A stretch of DNA of 63,207 nucleotides from Acidobacteria bacterium 13_1_20CM_3_53_8 (GTDB lineage Bacteria > Acidobacteriota > Blastocatellia > Pyrinomonadales > Pyrinomonadaceae): NCBI GenBank assembly GCA_001920415.1, contig MNJR01000017.1, forward strand, positions 121,457-184,663, written 5' to 3'. The notes beneath the pieces were generated by a model. That model was not told where the DNA came from, did no database searches, and saw nothing but the letters and a program-made list of their open reading frames with translations. Within the stretch, counting starts at the first letter, position 1. Each line of letters begins with the position of its first letter. The translations under genes and the position numbers were made by a program. Below are positions 42,989-52,040 of the stretch, piece by piece.

Positions 42989-43542
42989 ACGGCGAAAATT
43001 TCAGCGATGGCGATTTGGAATCCGGGCACAACATCGCCGCCGTCAAGCGTGTCTTTCTCTGTTAGAGTAACAATGTCTGTAAGCGAACGATAGACAGTGA
43101 CGGTTTTCAGCTTTGGACTAACGACCCAAACCATTCTCGTGCCAGCTTCCAGCCACTCCGCTACTTTCTCTTCAACTTCTCTTACAGGGTCGCCCGGACT
43201 TGTAACTTCAACTGCCAAATCAGGCGCGCCAATCCAGTAACCTTTCGCTTTAGCTGCCCTTTGCGCGCGCTCTTGCCGAACGAAAGCTACATCAGGTGCG
43301 CGCACAGTGTCGGGCTTGCTTTTAAGTTGGAAGCCTGTCTCTGCTGCATAGACCTTGCCGAGTTTGTTGTGTTTGACATGACTATGAAGCGGCCCCGCGA
43401 TGTTCATTGCTACTTCGCCATGCTTATGCCCGGCAGGTGACATACGCCTTAACTCTCCTTCGATGAGTTCATAACGGAAGCCATCATCTGGCATCTCGAA
43501 CAACTCGTCGGCGGTCATCAGTTTTGTTTCAGTCGTACTCAC
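42985..43542 (-). CDS. Uma2-family (DUF820) PD-(D/E)xK endonuclease-like protein
   Basis: The 185-aa protein has the Uma2 layout: [20 protein letters not shown] at the N-terminus, [13 protein letters not shown] for the first Asp of the nuclease site, and [20 protein letters not shown] with the ExK-like strand near residue 125. The C-terminal [20 protein letters not shown], then [11 protein letters not shown], is also typical. Uma2 proteins are common and their function is not established. The ATG overlaps the korA stop (ATGA), and its own stop overlaps the nucleotidyltransferase start. Its position is hence tightly knit into the operon. Confidence 0.85.
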   Translation of the reverse strand: MSTTETKLMTADELFEMPDDGFRYELIEGELRRMSPAGHKHGEVAMNIAGPLHSHVKHNKLGKVYAAETGFQLKSKPDTVRAPDVAFVRQERAQRAAKAKGYWIGAPDLAVEVTSPGDPVREVEEKVAEWLEAGTRMVWVVSPKLKTVTVYRSLTDIVTLTEKDTLDGGDVVPGFQIAIAEIFAV

Positions 43543-45401
43543 AGATACTCCTCGACCTTGCGCACAATCTCTCGAATCTGGAATGGTCGGCCTTTGACTT
43601 TCGAGAAAGCAACTGCATCAACCAGATATTTCGCGCGAATCATAGTGCAAAGTTGGCCCAGGTTCATTTCAGGCACAATCACCGTCTCGAAGCTGCGCAG
43701 GACTTCGCCCAAGTTTTTCGGGAAGGGATTCAGGTGGCGAAGATGCGCGCTAGACACGCTCTTGCCTTCCTGCTGCAATTTTTCAACGGCGGAAGTTATA
43801 GAGCCGTAGGTCGAACCCCAGCCGAGCACTAGAACCTTGCCAGTCTTCTCGCCAAAAATTTCTACGTCTGGAACATCTTGAACGACGCGATCAACCTTCT
43901 CCTGTCGCATCTTGACCATGAAGTGATGATTGTCTGGATCGTAGTTGACGTTGCCGGTCTTGTGCTGCTTCTCTATGCCGCCGACGCGGTGCTCAAGTCC
44001 GGGCGTGCCCGGAATCGCGTAGGGACGAGCGAGCGTCTGCTCGTTGCGCTCGTAGGGCATGAAGCTCTCAGGGTCTGTAGCGAATTTAATTTCAATCTTC
44101 GGCAGATCGCTAATCTGCGGAATAGCCCAGGGTTCTGCGCCGTTGGCAAGGTATCCGTCCGAAAGATAGAAGACAGGCGTCATGTACTTGAACGCCAATC
44201 GAACGGCTTCAATAGCCATGTGGAAGCAGTCGGCTGGAGTTGCGGGCGCAATCACAACCGCAGGACACTCGCCGTTTCTTCCCCAGACGGCCTGAAAGAG
44301 GTCTGCCTGCTCCGTCTTTGTAGGCAGTCCGGTGGAAGGCCCTCCGCGCTGCACGTTGATGATGACGAGCGGCAATTCCGTCATCACAGCAAGACCGATT
44401 GCTTCCTGCTTCAAAGCGACGCCCGGCCCAGACGTTCCGGTCAAACCGATGTGGCCTGTGAACGACGCGCCGATTGCAGCGCAGACAGCAGCGATCTCAT
44501 CTTCGGCCTGAAAAGTTTTGACGCCGAAATTCTTGTGGCGCGACAGTTCGTGAAGGATGTCGGACGCTGGCGTTATAGGATAAGAGCCGTAGAAGAGAGG
44601 ACGCTGCGCGAGTTGTGAAGCAGCTATGAAGCCAAGCGCCGTGGCTTCGTTGCCGGTAATCTTGCGATACTTGCCCGGCGCAATCTTAGCCTTCTTCACA
44701 GTGAAGTGCGTGGTGAAAACTTCCGTCGTGTCTGCGAAGTTGTATCCGGTTTTTAGGGCAATCTCGTTCGCTTTCGCAATCTCAGGTTTACTGGAAAACT
44801 TCTCATGAATCCACCTGGCTGTCTGTTCCATAGGGCGATCATAAAGCCAGTAGAGCACGCCTAGCGCGAAGAAGTTCTTGCAGCGATCCATCTCCTTGCG
44901 CGACATCTCGACCTGACCCTTCAGGGCGTTCAGGTTCAGCGTAGTTATAGGCAGACGATGAACGCGATAGCCTGAGAGCGTTCCATCTTCGAGCGGGTTC
45001 GTATCATAAGCGGCGTACTTCAGATTCTCCTTCGTGAAAGAATCTTCATTGATGATGAGCGTGCCGCCCTCTTCCAAATCGCCCAGGTTGACTTTCAACG
45101 CCGCAGGATTCATGGCGACCAGAACGTTCGGCTGATCGCCGGGCGTGCGTATGTCGCGGTTGCTAAAGTTCAACTGGAAACCGGAAACGCCGGGAAGACT
45201 TCCGGCGGGCGCGCGAATCTCCGCCGGAAAATCCGGCAGCGTGGAGATGTCGTTGCCTACGACGGCTGAAGTGTTTGTGAATTGTGTGCCCGTGAGCTGC
45301 ATGCCGTCGCCGGAATCTCCGGCAAACCGTATGGTCACGGTGTCCAACTCTTCCAGATGTTTTTCGATTTGGTCTACTGGCGGTTCTATGACTGTGCTCA
45401 T
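43539..45401 (-). CDS. korA: 2-oxoacid:ferredoxin oxidoreductase, alpha (fused gamma-alpha) subunit
   Basis: The 620-aa subunit has a gamma-type domain at residues 20-190 ([29 protein letters not shown]) followed by the alpha pyrimidine-binding part ([36 protein letters not shown]). ITPASDILH and GTSGPG are family-specific. The KorAB complex makes or uses reduced ferredoxin from 2-oxoglutarate or a similar acid. I chose ATG 45401 (MSTVIEPP); a longer frame to 45467 has no ribosome site. It is the first gene of the operon; the operon continues through Uma2, nucleotidyltransferase and korB. Confidence 0.92.
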   Translation of the reverse strand: MSTVIEPPVDQIEKHLEELDTVTIRFAGDSGDGMQLTGTQFTNTSAVVGNDISTLPDFPAEIRAPAGSLPGVSGFQLNFSNRDIRTPGDQPNVLVAMNPAALKVNLGDLEEGGTLIINEDSFTKENLKYAAYDTNPLEDGTLSGYRVHRLPITTLNLNALKGQVEMSRKEMDRCKNFFALGVLYWLYDRPMEQTARWIHEKFSSKPEIAKANEIALKTGYNFADTTEVFTTHFTVKKAKIAPGKYRKITGNEATALGFIAASQLAQRPLFYGSYPITPASDILHELSRHKNFGVKTFQAEDEIAAVCAAIGASFTGHIGLTGTSGPGVALKQEAIGLAVMTELPLVIINVQRGGPSTGLPTKTEQADLFQAVWGRNGECPAVVIAPATPADCFHMAIEAVRLAFKYMTPVFYLSDGYLANGAEPWAIPQISDLPKIEIKFATDPESFMPYERNEQTLARPYAIPGTPGLEHRVGGIEKQHKTGNVNYDPDNHHFMVKMRQEKVDRVVQDVPDVEIFGEKTGKVLVLGWGSTYGSITSAVEKLQQEGKSVSSAHLRHLNPFPKNLGEVLRSFETVIVPEMNLGQLCTMIRAKYLVDAVAFSKVKGRPFQIREIVRKVEEYL

Positions 45402-45865
45402 TGCTCTCTCTAGTCCTCTTCCAAGCCGTGCACCCTTGAAGCGTGTGAACACGGGCGCGCACCGCAAAGACGGCGCGCGAGAAATTCTCCACGTTCGGGA
45501 CGCACTAAAATCTTAGCACAGAAGCAAGGCTCATGCCTTGTCCGAAAGAGCTATGTTTCAGCCTGTCTCACGAAAAATTCGGGGAATATGCCCCAAACGC
45601 TTGCGCAGAATTTCGCGGCGAATTGAAGAGGTGAGACAGAGAGGCTTCTCTTGAAGAATCATAAAGAGCGCGCCACTCTTTTCTGTAATCTCCTCATTTC
45701 TGTTGACTACCCTGGCCGCACGGTTATAATGGTGTCATTCACCTCAGGTCCTCAGATTCGGCGAGAGCCTGAATTTAGCCGCAATGCTACTTCCTCGTAG
45801 GTAGTCAACTTCTTCCGATCTATCTGTAGCCTATCGCGGCACCCTCAACTCTTCAGGAGGAAGAC
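45402..45865. other. Divergent region between korA and the small exported protein
   Basis: No coding frame is supported in these 464 bases. The region contains the promoter listed at 45703. Several short hairpins exist (AGGCTCATGCCTT near 45529 and CTGTCTCAC/GTGAGACAG around 45560-45640). A long leader of about 130 bases is predicted upstream of the gene at 45866, including CGTAGGTAGTCAACT, a partial inverse of AGTTGACTAC at the promoter. Confidence 0.45.
45703..45730 (+). promoter_or_regulatory. Sigma70-type promoter upstream of 45866
   Basis: TTGACT at 45703-45708 and TATAAT at 45725-45730 are 16 bases apart, a near-consensus pair. Transcription would start near 45737, giving a leader of about 129 bases for the exported protein at 45866. 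Confidence 0.7.
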
Positions 45866-46330
45866 ATGACCAAATTTACTTCCAGAATATTCCTGACACT
45901 TACAGTGCTATTTCTGTTCTCGGCAACCGCGCTTGCCCAGAGCACGCACAGCGTCTGGTCAATCAAGCCGCTTGCTGTGACTGATGGGCAGACAGGAGCG
46001 CATTACAGCGCTTTCTCCAGCGGAAACATGGCGACGGCCTGGACTGAAACGACCAAGGATGCCTATTTCCGCGCTGTGGCCGTTATCAACCCTAACCTGA
46101 AATACGACTTCCGTCTGGTAAATACGACTGCGAACACCACAGCCGATATGATTGAAGGACTGTATGACATCAGGCGAAACGGCGTGATGGTCTGCCATCT
46201 TTGCGTCGGCAGGGCTTACAGGCTAAGCCTGCCCGTTGGCAACTACTTCAAGCTCTACGTAGGCACTCCTGCTGCCTATGCGGAGAGGTGGCACTACAGC
46301 GGATACATTACCAGCCGGTTCGATTTCTAA
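45866..46330 (+). CDS. Exported hypothetical protein, 154 aa
   Basis: A classic signal peptide (FLTLTVLFLFSATALAQS, cleavage after ALA) is followed by a 125-residue beta-rich domain. YFRAVAVINPNLKYDFRLV, GVMVCHLCVGRAYRLSLP and FKLYVGTPAAYAERWHYS have the amphipathic strand character of a small beta-sandwich. A CxxC (CHLC) is present in the middle. The ribosome site AGGAGGAAG is 6 bases before the ATG. No family is recognised. It is convergent with the cysteine desulfurase gene downstream. Confidence 0.65.
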   Translation: MTKFTSRIFLTLTVLFLFSATALAQSTHSVWSIKPLAVTDGQTGAHYSAFSSGNMATAWTETTKDAYFRAVAVINPNLKYDFRLVNTTANTTADMIEGLYDIRRNGVMVCHLCVGRAYRLSLPVGNYFKLYVGTPAAYAERWHYSGYITSRFDF

Positions 46331-46382
46331 AATCTGACCGGCTTGCTCATTTGGCTTCGCTCTTCGGCGCGCCGCCGAAGAG

Positions 46383-47558
46383 TTACGCCTTGTAAGGCGA
46401 CATCTCTGCCAGGCGATTGATAATGCCGGGCAAACGGCTGAGTGTGTGTTCAATCTCGCTTTCAGTATTGTAACGTCCGAGCGAAAATCTGATAGAACCT
46501 TGCGCGCGCGAGTACGGGATTTCCATAGCGCGAAGCACAGCCGAAGAGACATGCGACTCAGCGTTGCAGGCCGAGCCAGTAGAGACGCATATTCCTTCTT
46601 CATCAAGATGCGCTAGAATGCTCTCGCCTTCCGTGTACTCGAAAGAGATGTTCGCGGTATTCGGCAGACGTTTCTCTCGGTCATTCGTTCCGTTCAAATG
46701 CGCGTTCGGTATTTTCCCTAAAACTGTGTCTTCCAATTTATCTCGCAGACGCCTGATTTCATCATGAGCGCCGCCCGATTGGGCCAACTCGCACGCTGCG
46801 CCCAGCGCGACGATGTACGGTACGGCCTCTGTGCCCGCGCGACGACCGCGCTCCTGTCCGCCACCTATGATAAAGGACGGAAGACTCAAACCTTTTCTGA
46901 TATAGAGCGCGCCCACGCCCTTCGGTGCATGAAACTTGTGGCCTGAGAGAGCGAACAGATCAATCTCCGTTTTTTGGAGATCAATAGGAACCTTTCCAAC
47001 AGCCTGCACTCCATCAACGTGAAAGAGCGCGCCCGCTTTTTCATGCACAATCTTTCCAATCTCTTCAACAGGAAACAGCACGCCCGTCTCGTTGTTCGCC
47101 AGCATCATAGAAACAACAGCCGTGTCTGGCCTGAGAGCCGCGCGCAAATTTTCAAGATTGAGCAAACCATAGCCATCAACACCGAGCCACGTCACCTCGT
47201 AACCTTTTTCCCCTAAAAATTCGCACAGATTCCTGACCGCCTCGTGCTCGACCGCAGTTGTAATGATGTGCCGCTTCTCAGCATTCAATTCAAGCGCGCC
47301 GCGAATAGCCCAGTTGTCCGACTCAGACCCGCAAGACGTGAACACAATCTCGCCTGAATCGCTCGCGCCGATTAAAGCGGCAACCTGCTCGCGCGCACGC
47401 TCCACGCTTCGCCGCATCTCGCGCCCGAACGTGTGTGCCGAAGACGGGTTGCCATAAAGCTCGTTCAAAAAGGGGCGCATCGCCTCAAAAACTTCGGGCG
47501 CGACGCGCGTTGTTGCGTTGTTATCAAGATAGATGAGTTTTTCGCTTTGCATGCTCAT
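46383..47558 (-). CDS. Cysteine desulfurase, NifS/IscS-type
   Basis: The 391-aa PLP enzyme takes sulfur from cysteine for Fe-S cluster building. The opening YLDNNATTRVAPEV, the PLP Lys in FALSGHKFHAPKGVGALYIR near residue 205, and the catalytic Cys loop STGSACNAESHVSSAVLRAM near residue 328 identify it. The SAC motif Cys is present. The long active-site loop agrees with NifS-like forms. The scaffold gene lies 6 bases upstream on the same strand, so a dedicated Fe-S assembly pair is likely. A symbol is not assigned because NifS and IscS cannot be told apart here. Confidence 0.92.
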   Translation of the reverse strand: MSMQSEKLIYLDNNATTRVAPEVFEAMRPFLNELYGNPSSAHTFGREMRRSVERAREQVAALIGASDSGEIVFTSCGSESDNWAIRGALELNAEKRHIITTAVEHEAVRNLCEFLGEKGYEVTWLGVDGYGLLNLENLRAALRPDTAVVSMMLANNETGVLFPVEEIGKIVHEKAGALFHVDGVQAVGKVPIDLQKTEIDLFALSGHKFHAPKGVGALYIRKGLSLPSFIIGGGQERGRRAGTEAVPYIVALGAACELAQSGGAHDEIRRLRDKLEDTVLGKIPNAHLNGTNDREKRLPNTANISFEYTEGESILAHLDEEGICVSTGSACNAESHVSSAVLRAMEIPYSRAQGSIRFSLGRYNTESEIEHTLSRLPGIINRLAEMSPYKA

Positions 47559-47564
47559 TGAAAA

Positions 47565-48149
47565 TTATACTCGCGCGTCTTTTGTTCTCCAGTAGTCATC
47601 CAGAATATCTTGAATGAGCGGCTGGCACGAGCCGCACCCCGCTCCGGCGTGGCAGGCGCGCGTGACCTGTTCGACTGTGCGCAAAGAGTTTGATTGAATG
47701 ATGGTCTCGATTCTGCTTTCCGAAACGCCGAAGCAGGTGCAGATGAGCGCTTCTTCGCCAGTCCATTCTTCGAGCGTGGTCTGCCGGTAATTGACGGCAG
47801 CCGCGTGAAGCGCTTCGCGGCAGAGTGCTACGCAATGAGATTTATACGGCGGCACGCAGCCTAGCTCCCGCATAATTTCGTCTTCATTTAGCGCGGCTGC
47901 TTCGCCCATTTTCATCCCGCGAATGAGTTCAGTCGTGAGCGAAGCGGAGGCTATGAGGTAGCCGCAGCCTGTCGCTTTGAATTTCGCGTCTGCAATCCTT
48001 TGAGTTGCCGAATCAACTTGCAGAGTAAAACGAAGGAGCGCGCCGCAGACGAACGAGCCTGCGTTGCCAACGGCTTCCGCGCCTGAAATTTCGCCGACGT
48101 TGCGCGGGTTTAGGAAATGTTCCCTAACGTGCTCAGGATAGAAAGGCAT
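47565..48149 (-). CDS. NifU-like scaffold with Bfd-type [2Fe-2S] domain
   Basis: The 194-aa protein combines an IscU/NifU N-terminal scaffold (HFLNPRNVGEISGAEAVGNA, Cys in FVCGALLRF and ATGCGYLIA, SHCVALC near residue 105) with a C-terminal BFD-like [2Fe-2S] module (ICTCFGVSESRI, CHAGAGCGSC). The C-terminal NifU thioredoxin-like Nfu domain is missing, so this is a two-domain form. It builds transient clusters with sulfur supplied by the desulfurase encoded directly downstream. The ATG at 48149 opens the frame. Confidence 0.9.
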   Translation of the reverse strand: MPFYPEHVREHFLNPRNVGEISGAEAVGNAGSFVCGALLRFTLQVDSATQRIADAKFKATGCGYLIASASLTTELIRGMKMGEAAALNEDEIMRELGCVPPYKSHCVALCREALHAAAVNYRQTTLEEWTGEEALICTCFGVSESRIETIIQSNSLRTVEQVTRACHAGAGCGSCQPLIQDILDDYWRTKDARV

Positions 48150-48533
48150 AGCCGAATCTGAATTTTCATTCTAAATCGAAGCGCAGAAGATTTGGACACG
48201 GAAAACAGTTGATCCACGAAACCACACGAAGCAACACGAAAAGGAGATGAGAATTGTTAGCAAGGCTTTCTTCGCGTAATTTCGTGTTGCTTCGTGTGAT
48301 TTCGTGGATCATTTCTCACAGTCTGTAAGTATAGCGCGTTTGATTTAGTCAATCGTGTTCGCTCGAAGAGCCTAAACTTGCAACTTATGATTGTCAAAAG
48401 GCATCTGAGAGAGTCCCGTGAGGAATGACAAAGGGCGCGCGTTACGGCATAATAGTTGGTTGATGTTTTGGTCGGAATAGTTGACTATATAGATAGAAAC
48501 GTAATTAAGAGAGTCAAAGACAAAGAAACTTTT
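48150..48533. other. Divergent region between NifU-like and Mrp genes
   Basis: The 384 bases contain the inverted repeat at 48211-48310 and no supported coding frame. Upstream of the Mrp gene lie TTGATG...GGAATAG and AGTTGACTATATAG near 48479, either of which might be part of a promoter but neither is a clear pair. No IscR-like operator was recognised. Confidence 0.4.
48211..48310. repeat. Inverted repeat of CACGAAACCACACGAAGC words
   Basis: GATCCACGAAACCACACGAA on the left is paired with TTCGTGTGATTTCGTGGATC on the right, with GCAACACGAAA and its complement inside. The arms are a near-perfect 30-bp inverted repeat built from short reiterated CACGAA words. It lies between divergent Fe-S biogenesis genes. 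Confidence 0.85.
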
Positions 48534-49616
48534 ATGACCCAGGTATCTGAACAGAACGTGCTGGAAGCCTTGCGGCAGGTCAAAGACCCGGACTTGCACA
48601 AGGACATAGTGGCGCTCGGATTTATAAAGGATTTACGGATTGAAGGCGGCGCGGTTTCGTTCCGCATAGTGCTGACTACACCAGCCTGCCCCGTGCGCGA
48701 GCAGATGGAAGACGAGGCGCGCACATTTGTGAGCGCGATTCCGGGCGTTGAGTCCGTACAGGTGACTATGGACGCGGAAGTGCCGAAAGGTCGCGGGCTT
48801 GGCGAGAAAGTTTCCGTGCCCGGCGTGCGTAACATCATAGCCGTCTCTTCAGGCAAAGGCGGCGTCGGCAAATCAACCGTCGCTGTGAACATGGCCGTGT
48901 CGCTCGCTCTTAACGGAGCGCGCGTTGGATTGATGGATGCAGACGTTTATGGTCCGAACGTGCCTATGATGCTTGGGGCGAGTAAGGCTCAGCCAGTGGT
49001 CGAAGGCCGACAGCTTCTGCCCGTAGAAGCTTATGGCGTGCGTCTGATGTCAATGGCCGTGTTGAAGCCGGGCGACGAACCATTGATTGTGCGTGGGCCA
49101 ATCTTGCACGGGCTTGTACGCCAGTTTCTCTCTGACGTGAAGTGGGGCGAGCTTGATTATTTGATAGTTGACATGCCGCCGGGCACTGGCGACGTGCAGT
49201 TGTCTCTGGCTCAACTCGTGCCAGTGCAGGGCGCAGTGCTTGTCACAACTCCGCAGGAAGTTGCGCTCGCAGATGTGCGACGCGCGTTGCGAATGTTCGA
49301 GACTGTGGCTGTGCCGATCCTTGGCGTCATAGAAAACATGAGTTACTTCATAGCGCCTGATACCGGCACGCGTTACAATATTTTCGGAGAGGGCGGCGGG
49401 CAGAAACTTTCTAAAGAATACGGCGTGCCATTTCTTGGCGCAGTGCCTTTGGGAATTGAGGTGCGCGAGGCTGGCGACCAAGGAGTGCCGGTAGTTGTGA
49501 GTCAGCCTGATTCGCCGCAATCCCAGGCTTTCCGGCGCGTGGCGGAAGAGGTTGCACGACAGGTTTCGATTGAAGCTATGAAACCAGAGCTTGTGGTCTT
49601 GGGCAAAGCTAGGTAA
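48534..49616 (+). CDS. mrp: Mrp/NBP35-type Fe-S carrier ATPase
   Basis: The 360-aa P-loop ATPase loads or carries Fe-S clusters. A DUF59/MIP18-like domain forms residues 1-80 (NVLEALRQVKDPDLHKDIV, LTTPACPVREQMEDEA). The deviant Walker A is SSGKGGVGKSTVAVNMAVSL near residue 107, with DADVYGPNVPMMLG after it and DMPPGTGDVQLSL in the middle. The CxxC of cytosolic homologues is not clearly present. The ATG at 48534 (MTQVSEQNV) is used; the upstream frame is not conserved-looking. It is divergent from the NifU-like gene and upstream of HesB. Confidence 0.9.
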   Translation: MTQVSEQNVLEALRQVKDPDLHKDIVALGFIKDLRIEGGAVSFRIVLTTPACPVREQMEDEARTFVSAIPGVESVQVTMDAEVPKGRGLGEKVSVPGVRNIIAVSSGKGGVGKSTVAVNMAVSLALNGARVGLMDADVYGPNVPMMLGASKAQPVVEGRQLLPVEAYGVRLMSMAVLKPGDEPLIVRGPILHGLVRQFLSDVKWGELDYLIVDMPPGTGDVQLSLAQLVPVQGAVLVTTPQEVALADVRRALRMFETVAVPILGVIENMSYFIAPDTGTRYNIFGEGGGQKLSKEYGVPFLGAVPLGIEVREAGDQGVPVVVSQPDSPQSQAFRRVAEEVARQVSIEAMKPELVVLGKAR

Positions 49617-49683
49617 CAGTTTTCAGTTTTTAGTTTTCAGTTTTCAGTTGACAAGCGAGACGGAAAACTTAAAACTTAAGAGA
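49617..49683. repeat. Word repeat of AGTTTTCAGTTTT units
   Basis: Two to three units of AGTTTTCAGTTTTTAGTTTT occur directly after the Mrp stop, followed by GAAAACTTAAAACTTAAGAG as a weak complementary arm. It is a shorter relative of the copy at 51.25 kb. It lies in the Mrp-HesB junction. Confidence 0.7.
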
Positions 49684-49711
49684 GTCTTAATAAGGAGAAA
49701 GAATAAAAGAG

Positions 49712-50068
49712 ATGTCAGCGACAACAGTTCCAACAGTAGCGATTAACCTCAGCGCGAATGCGGCTGAGGAAGTGAAGAAGTTTATGTCGGACGAAGAGGG
49801 CTTGCCTGAAACGGCTGGCCTGCGCGTGCGCGTGATTCCGGGCGGGTGCTCCGGTTTCCAGTACAGCTTGAACATTGAAGAGGAGTCGCGTCAGGGCGAC
49901 TATATCATGGACGAGCACGGCGTGCGCCTCTTCATCGATATGTTCAGCGCGCAGTATTTGAACGGCGTAGTGATTGATTACGTGACGAACGTTATGGGTT
50001 CGGGCTTTACCTTTACGAACCCGAACGCAACGGGAAGCTGCGGCTGCGGCTCTTCGTTCACGGCGTAA
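49712..50068 (+). CDS. HesB/IscA/ErpA-type A-type Fe-S carrier
   Basis: The 118-aa protein is an A-type carrier that delivers Fe-S clusters to apo-proteins. The three cluster Cys are in VIPGGCSGFQYSLNIEEE near residue 49 and SCGCGSSF at the C-terminus. The core length and spacing are family-typical. The N-terminus, TVAINLSANAAEEVKKFMSD, is a short helix. It lies 95 bases after Mrp on the same strand, which supports a shared Fe-S role. The ATG at 49712 follows AAGGAGAAAG after a loose spacing. Confidence 0.93.
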   Translation: MSATTVPTVAINLSANAAEEVKKFMSDEEGLPETAGLRVRVIPGGCSGFQYSLNIEEESRQGDYIMDEHGVRLFIDMFSAQYLNGVVIDYVTNVMGSGFTFTNPNATGSCGCGSSFTA

Positions 50069-50229
50069 ATTTTAAGAGATTAAAGAACAACGGCGCGCGT
50101 GCGCGGGGTGGCTCGCTTGTCAGCGATCTTCTTTTGTGAAGATGCGGCAAGCGAAGCTTTCGCGCATTCGCGCTATTTCTTTATAACGCGCCGGGTTCTC
50201 AAATGAACCCTCTAAGACGGAGGTGAGTG

Positions 50230-50766
50230 ATGAAAACAATCTCGCATGTGGGCGCAATCTTTCTGATTCTCCTTTTTGGAATTGTCAGCGCAACTCCGGC
50301 TCAGAGCGTGGGACAGATCACAGAGATTTCTCTGTCCCGGACGGCTTGTTTCGGAAGATGCCCGGTGTACGAGGTGATTCTGCGTGCCGACGGGACTGCC
50401 ACCTACATCGGTAGACGCTTCGCCCCGCGCACAGGCACGTACAGAGGCAAGATTTCTAACCGTGGTTTCAATAAGCTTGCAAAGCTTCTGACGGCGCGAA
50501 ATTTCTTCAATTTTGAAGATCACTATGCGGTTCGCGCGACAGACCTCCCCAGTGCCACCACCAGCGCTCTGCGCGACGGCGTGCGCAAGAGCGTGCAAGA
50601 TTATGGCCCCGGCTTTGAAGAGGACATGAGAAGGAATGGACAACCGACGGAGCGCGAGCATGCGCCCGCCGGATTGCTTGAGATAGAGAGGGCGATTGAT
50701 GCTGTGGCCGCGCGCATCAAATGGGTGAAAGTTAGTGACGATACCACTGCGCCTTCGCACGAATGA
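50230..50766 (+). CDS. Exported DUF6438 domain protein
   Basis: The 178-aa product has a signal peptide (HVGAIFLILLFGIVSATPAQ). The DUF6438-like core opens ITEISLSRTACFGRCPVYEV, with the CxxxC pair, and then ADGTATYIGRRF. The family occurs in Bacteroidetes and Acidobacteria, with unknown function. GGAGGT is 5 bases before ATG 50230; a GTG at 50227 is less favourable. The next gene, a GNAT acetyltransferase, starts 6 bases after its stop. Confidence 0.78.
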   Translation: MKTISHVGAIFLILLFGIVSATPAQSVGQITEISLSRTACFGRCPVYEVILRADGTATYIGRRFAPRTGTYRGKISNRGFNKLAKLLTARNFFNFEDHYAVRATDLPSATTSALRDGVRKSVQDYGPGFEEDMRRNGQPTEREHAPAGLLEIERAIDAVAARIKWVKVSDDTTAPSHE

Positions 50767-50772
50767 TTGAAG

Positions 50773-51258
50773 ATGTTAAAGCTCGTTCAGGCAGAGTCGG
50801 CGGAACAGTTAGCAGAGGCTCGAAAACTTTTTCTTGAGTATGCAGAGTGGCTGGGCATCTCGCTCTGTTTTCAGAATTTCGATGAAGAAGTGAATGGCTT
50901 GCCCGGCAAGTATGCTCCGCCAGAGGGTCGTCTGCTGCTCGCTCTGTTTGATGAAAAAATCGCTGGCTGCATCGCTCTCAGAAAAATCTGTGACGGCGTG
51001 TGCGAGATGAAGCGGCTCTTTGTCAAGAAGGAGTTTCGCGGCAAGGGCATAGGCCTTGCTCTGGCACGCGCGCTCATTGAAGAGGCGCGCCATGCGGGCT
51101 ACGGGCGAATGCTTCTTGATACGCTGCCGTCACAGATGTCCGAGGCGGTCGCAATGTACCGCTCGCTCGGCTTTCATGAAATTGACCCTTATTACTTCAA
51201 TCCGGTCGAAGGCGCGCTCTTCATGGAAAAAGTGTTAAAAGCAGTTTTCAGTTTTTAG
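50773..51258 (+). CDS. GNAT-family N-acetyltransferase
   Basis: The 161-aa protein is an acetyl-CoA-dependent acyltransferase of the GNAT fold. The acetyl-CoA loop is KKEFRGKGIGLALARALIEE near residue 87. A short C-terminal segment (KVLKAVFSF) is derived from the AGCAGTTTTCAGTTTT repeat, so the gene now ends inside the repeat. YGRMLLDTLPSQMSEAVAMY and SLGFHEIDPYY complete the fold. Substrate is unknown. It directly follows the DUF6438 gene. Confidence 0.82.
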   Translation: MLKLVQAESAEQLAEARKLFLEYAEWLGISLCFQNFDEEVNGLPGKYAPPEGRLLLALFDEKIAGCIALRKICDGVCEMKRLFVKKEFRGKGIGLALARALIEEARHAGYGRMLLDTLPSQMSEAVAMYRSLGFHEIDPYYFNPVEGALFMEKVLKAVFSF

Positions 51259-51334
51259 TTTTCAGTTTTCAGTTTTCAGAAAGAAGAGCGAAATGCTTTT
51301 ACTGAAAACTGAAAACTAAAAACTGAAAACTGCT
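51240..51334. repeat. Word-type inverted repeat, AGTTTTCAGTTTTCAG family
   Basis: The left arm AGCAGTTTTCAGTTTTTAGT and right arm ACTAAAAACTGAAAACTGCT are exact complements over 20 bases, with further AGTTTTC words inside. The loop is AGAAAGAAGAGCGAAATGCT. Its left arm overlaps the end of the GNAT gene and provides its stop codon. Confidence 0.85.
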
Positions 51335-51410
51335 TTCACCCTTGCCCTTCCGCCTACGTTTGTGCCACATTCTCATTGCAATTCAAACGAACAATCAGGA
51401 GTGGGACGAG

Positions 51411-51743
51411 ATGCCAAAGGTAGAGGCGCAGACTGCGCAGGGTGAGAAAAGTTTCGAGACAGATGAGGGGAAGAAGTTGGTGCTTGCGATTGAGGACGCT
51501 GGCATAGATATTTTGCATAGATGCGGCGGCAACGCGAAATGTACTACCTGCCGCGTGGAGCTTTTAGATGGTGACGCGGGCCAGATGCAGGAGCTTGAGC
51601 GCAATCGTCTGGCGATGGAAGTAGGGCTGGCCGAGAACGTGCGGCTCTCATGCCAGATTCGAGTCCACGACGACCTGAAGGTGCGCGTCATCAACCAGTC
51701 GAGCGTGACAGGCTTGCCGCCAGGGCCAAGACCGCTTGATTAA
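51411..51743 (+). CDS. [2Fe-2S] ferredoxin, plant/adrenodoxin type
   Basis: The 110-aa electron carrier has the Cys pattern CGGNAKCTTC, followed by the fourth Cys in RLSCQIRVHDDL. The fold opens VEAQTAQGEKSFETDEGK and closes with KVRVINQSS. The ATG at 51411 is 9 bases from AGGAG; the frame upstream is not coding. It could supply electrons to or from KorAB or to biosynthetic enzymes; the partner is unknown. It lies between two inverted repeats. Confidence 0.9.
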   Translation: MPKVEAQTAQGEKSFETDEGKKLVLAIEDAGIDILHRCGGNAKCTTCRVELLDGDAGQMQELERNRLAMEVGLAENVRLSCQIRVHDDLKVRVINQSSVTGLPPGPRPLD

Positions 51744-51825
51744 GTCTGGAGTCTGGAGTCTAGAGTCTGGAGTCAAAAGCTAAGAAGTTTTTCTTCTTCT
51801 GACTCCAGACTCTAGACTCCAGACT
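51743..51825. repeat. Word-type inverted repeat, GTCTGGAGTCTGGAGTC family
   Basis: AAGTCTGGAGTCTGGAGTCT and its complement AGACTCTAGACTCCAGACTT flank a 30-base A/T loop, AAAGCTAAGAAGTTTTTCTTC. It follows the ferredoxin stop by one base. Fragments of the same words (AGTCTGGAGTCAG) occur at 22.13, 35.71 and 55.74 kb, linking this family to the GATTTTAG family. Confidence 0.85.
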
Positions 51826-52040
51826 TGCTCTTGTCACTGCTTTTATGTGGTGCTAATCTTCGCTGGTATTAGACGCAACGCAAGTAAAAACGGAAATCAG
51901 ATCGGCATGAAGGTTCTTTGCTCGATAAGTGAAGATCGCCTCAAGTCGGTTCGATGAAAAAGATGTGCGCCTGCTTGTACGCTCTTTTGCTGAAGCGAGC
52001 GCGCGTTTCAGTTCACACTTATAAAAGTTTCGGAGGACGT

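Noticed and set aside
43878-44618. 246-codon plus-strand frame opposite korA
   Set aside because: Antisense shadow of a conserved gene; composition (Arg, Cys, His-rich) is typical of shadows.
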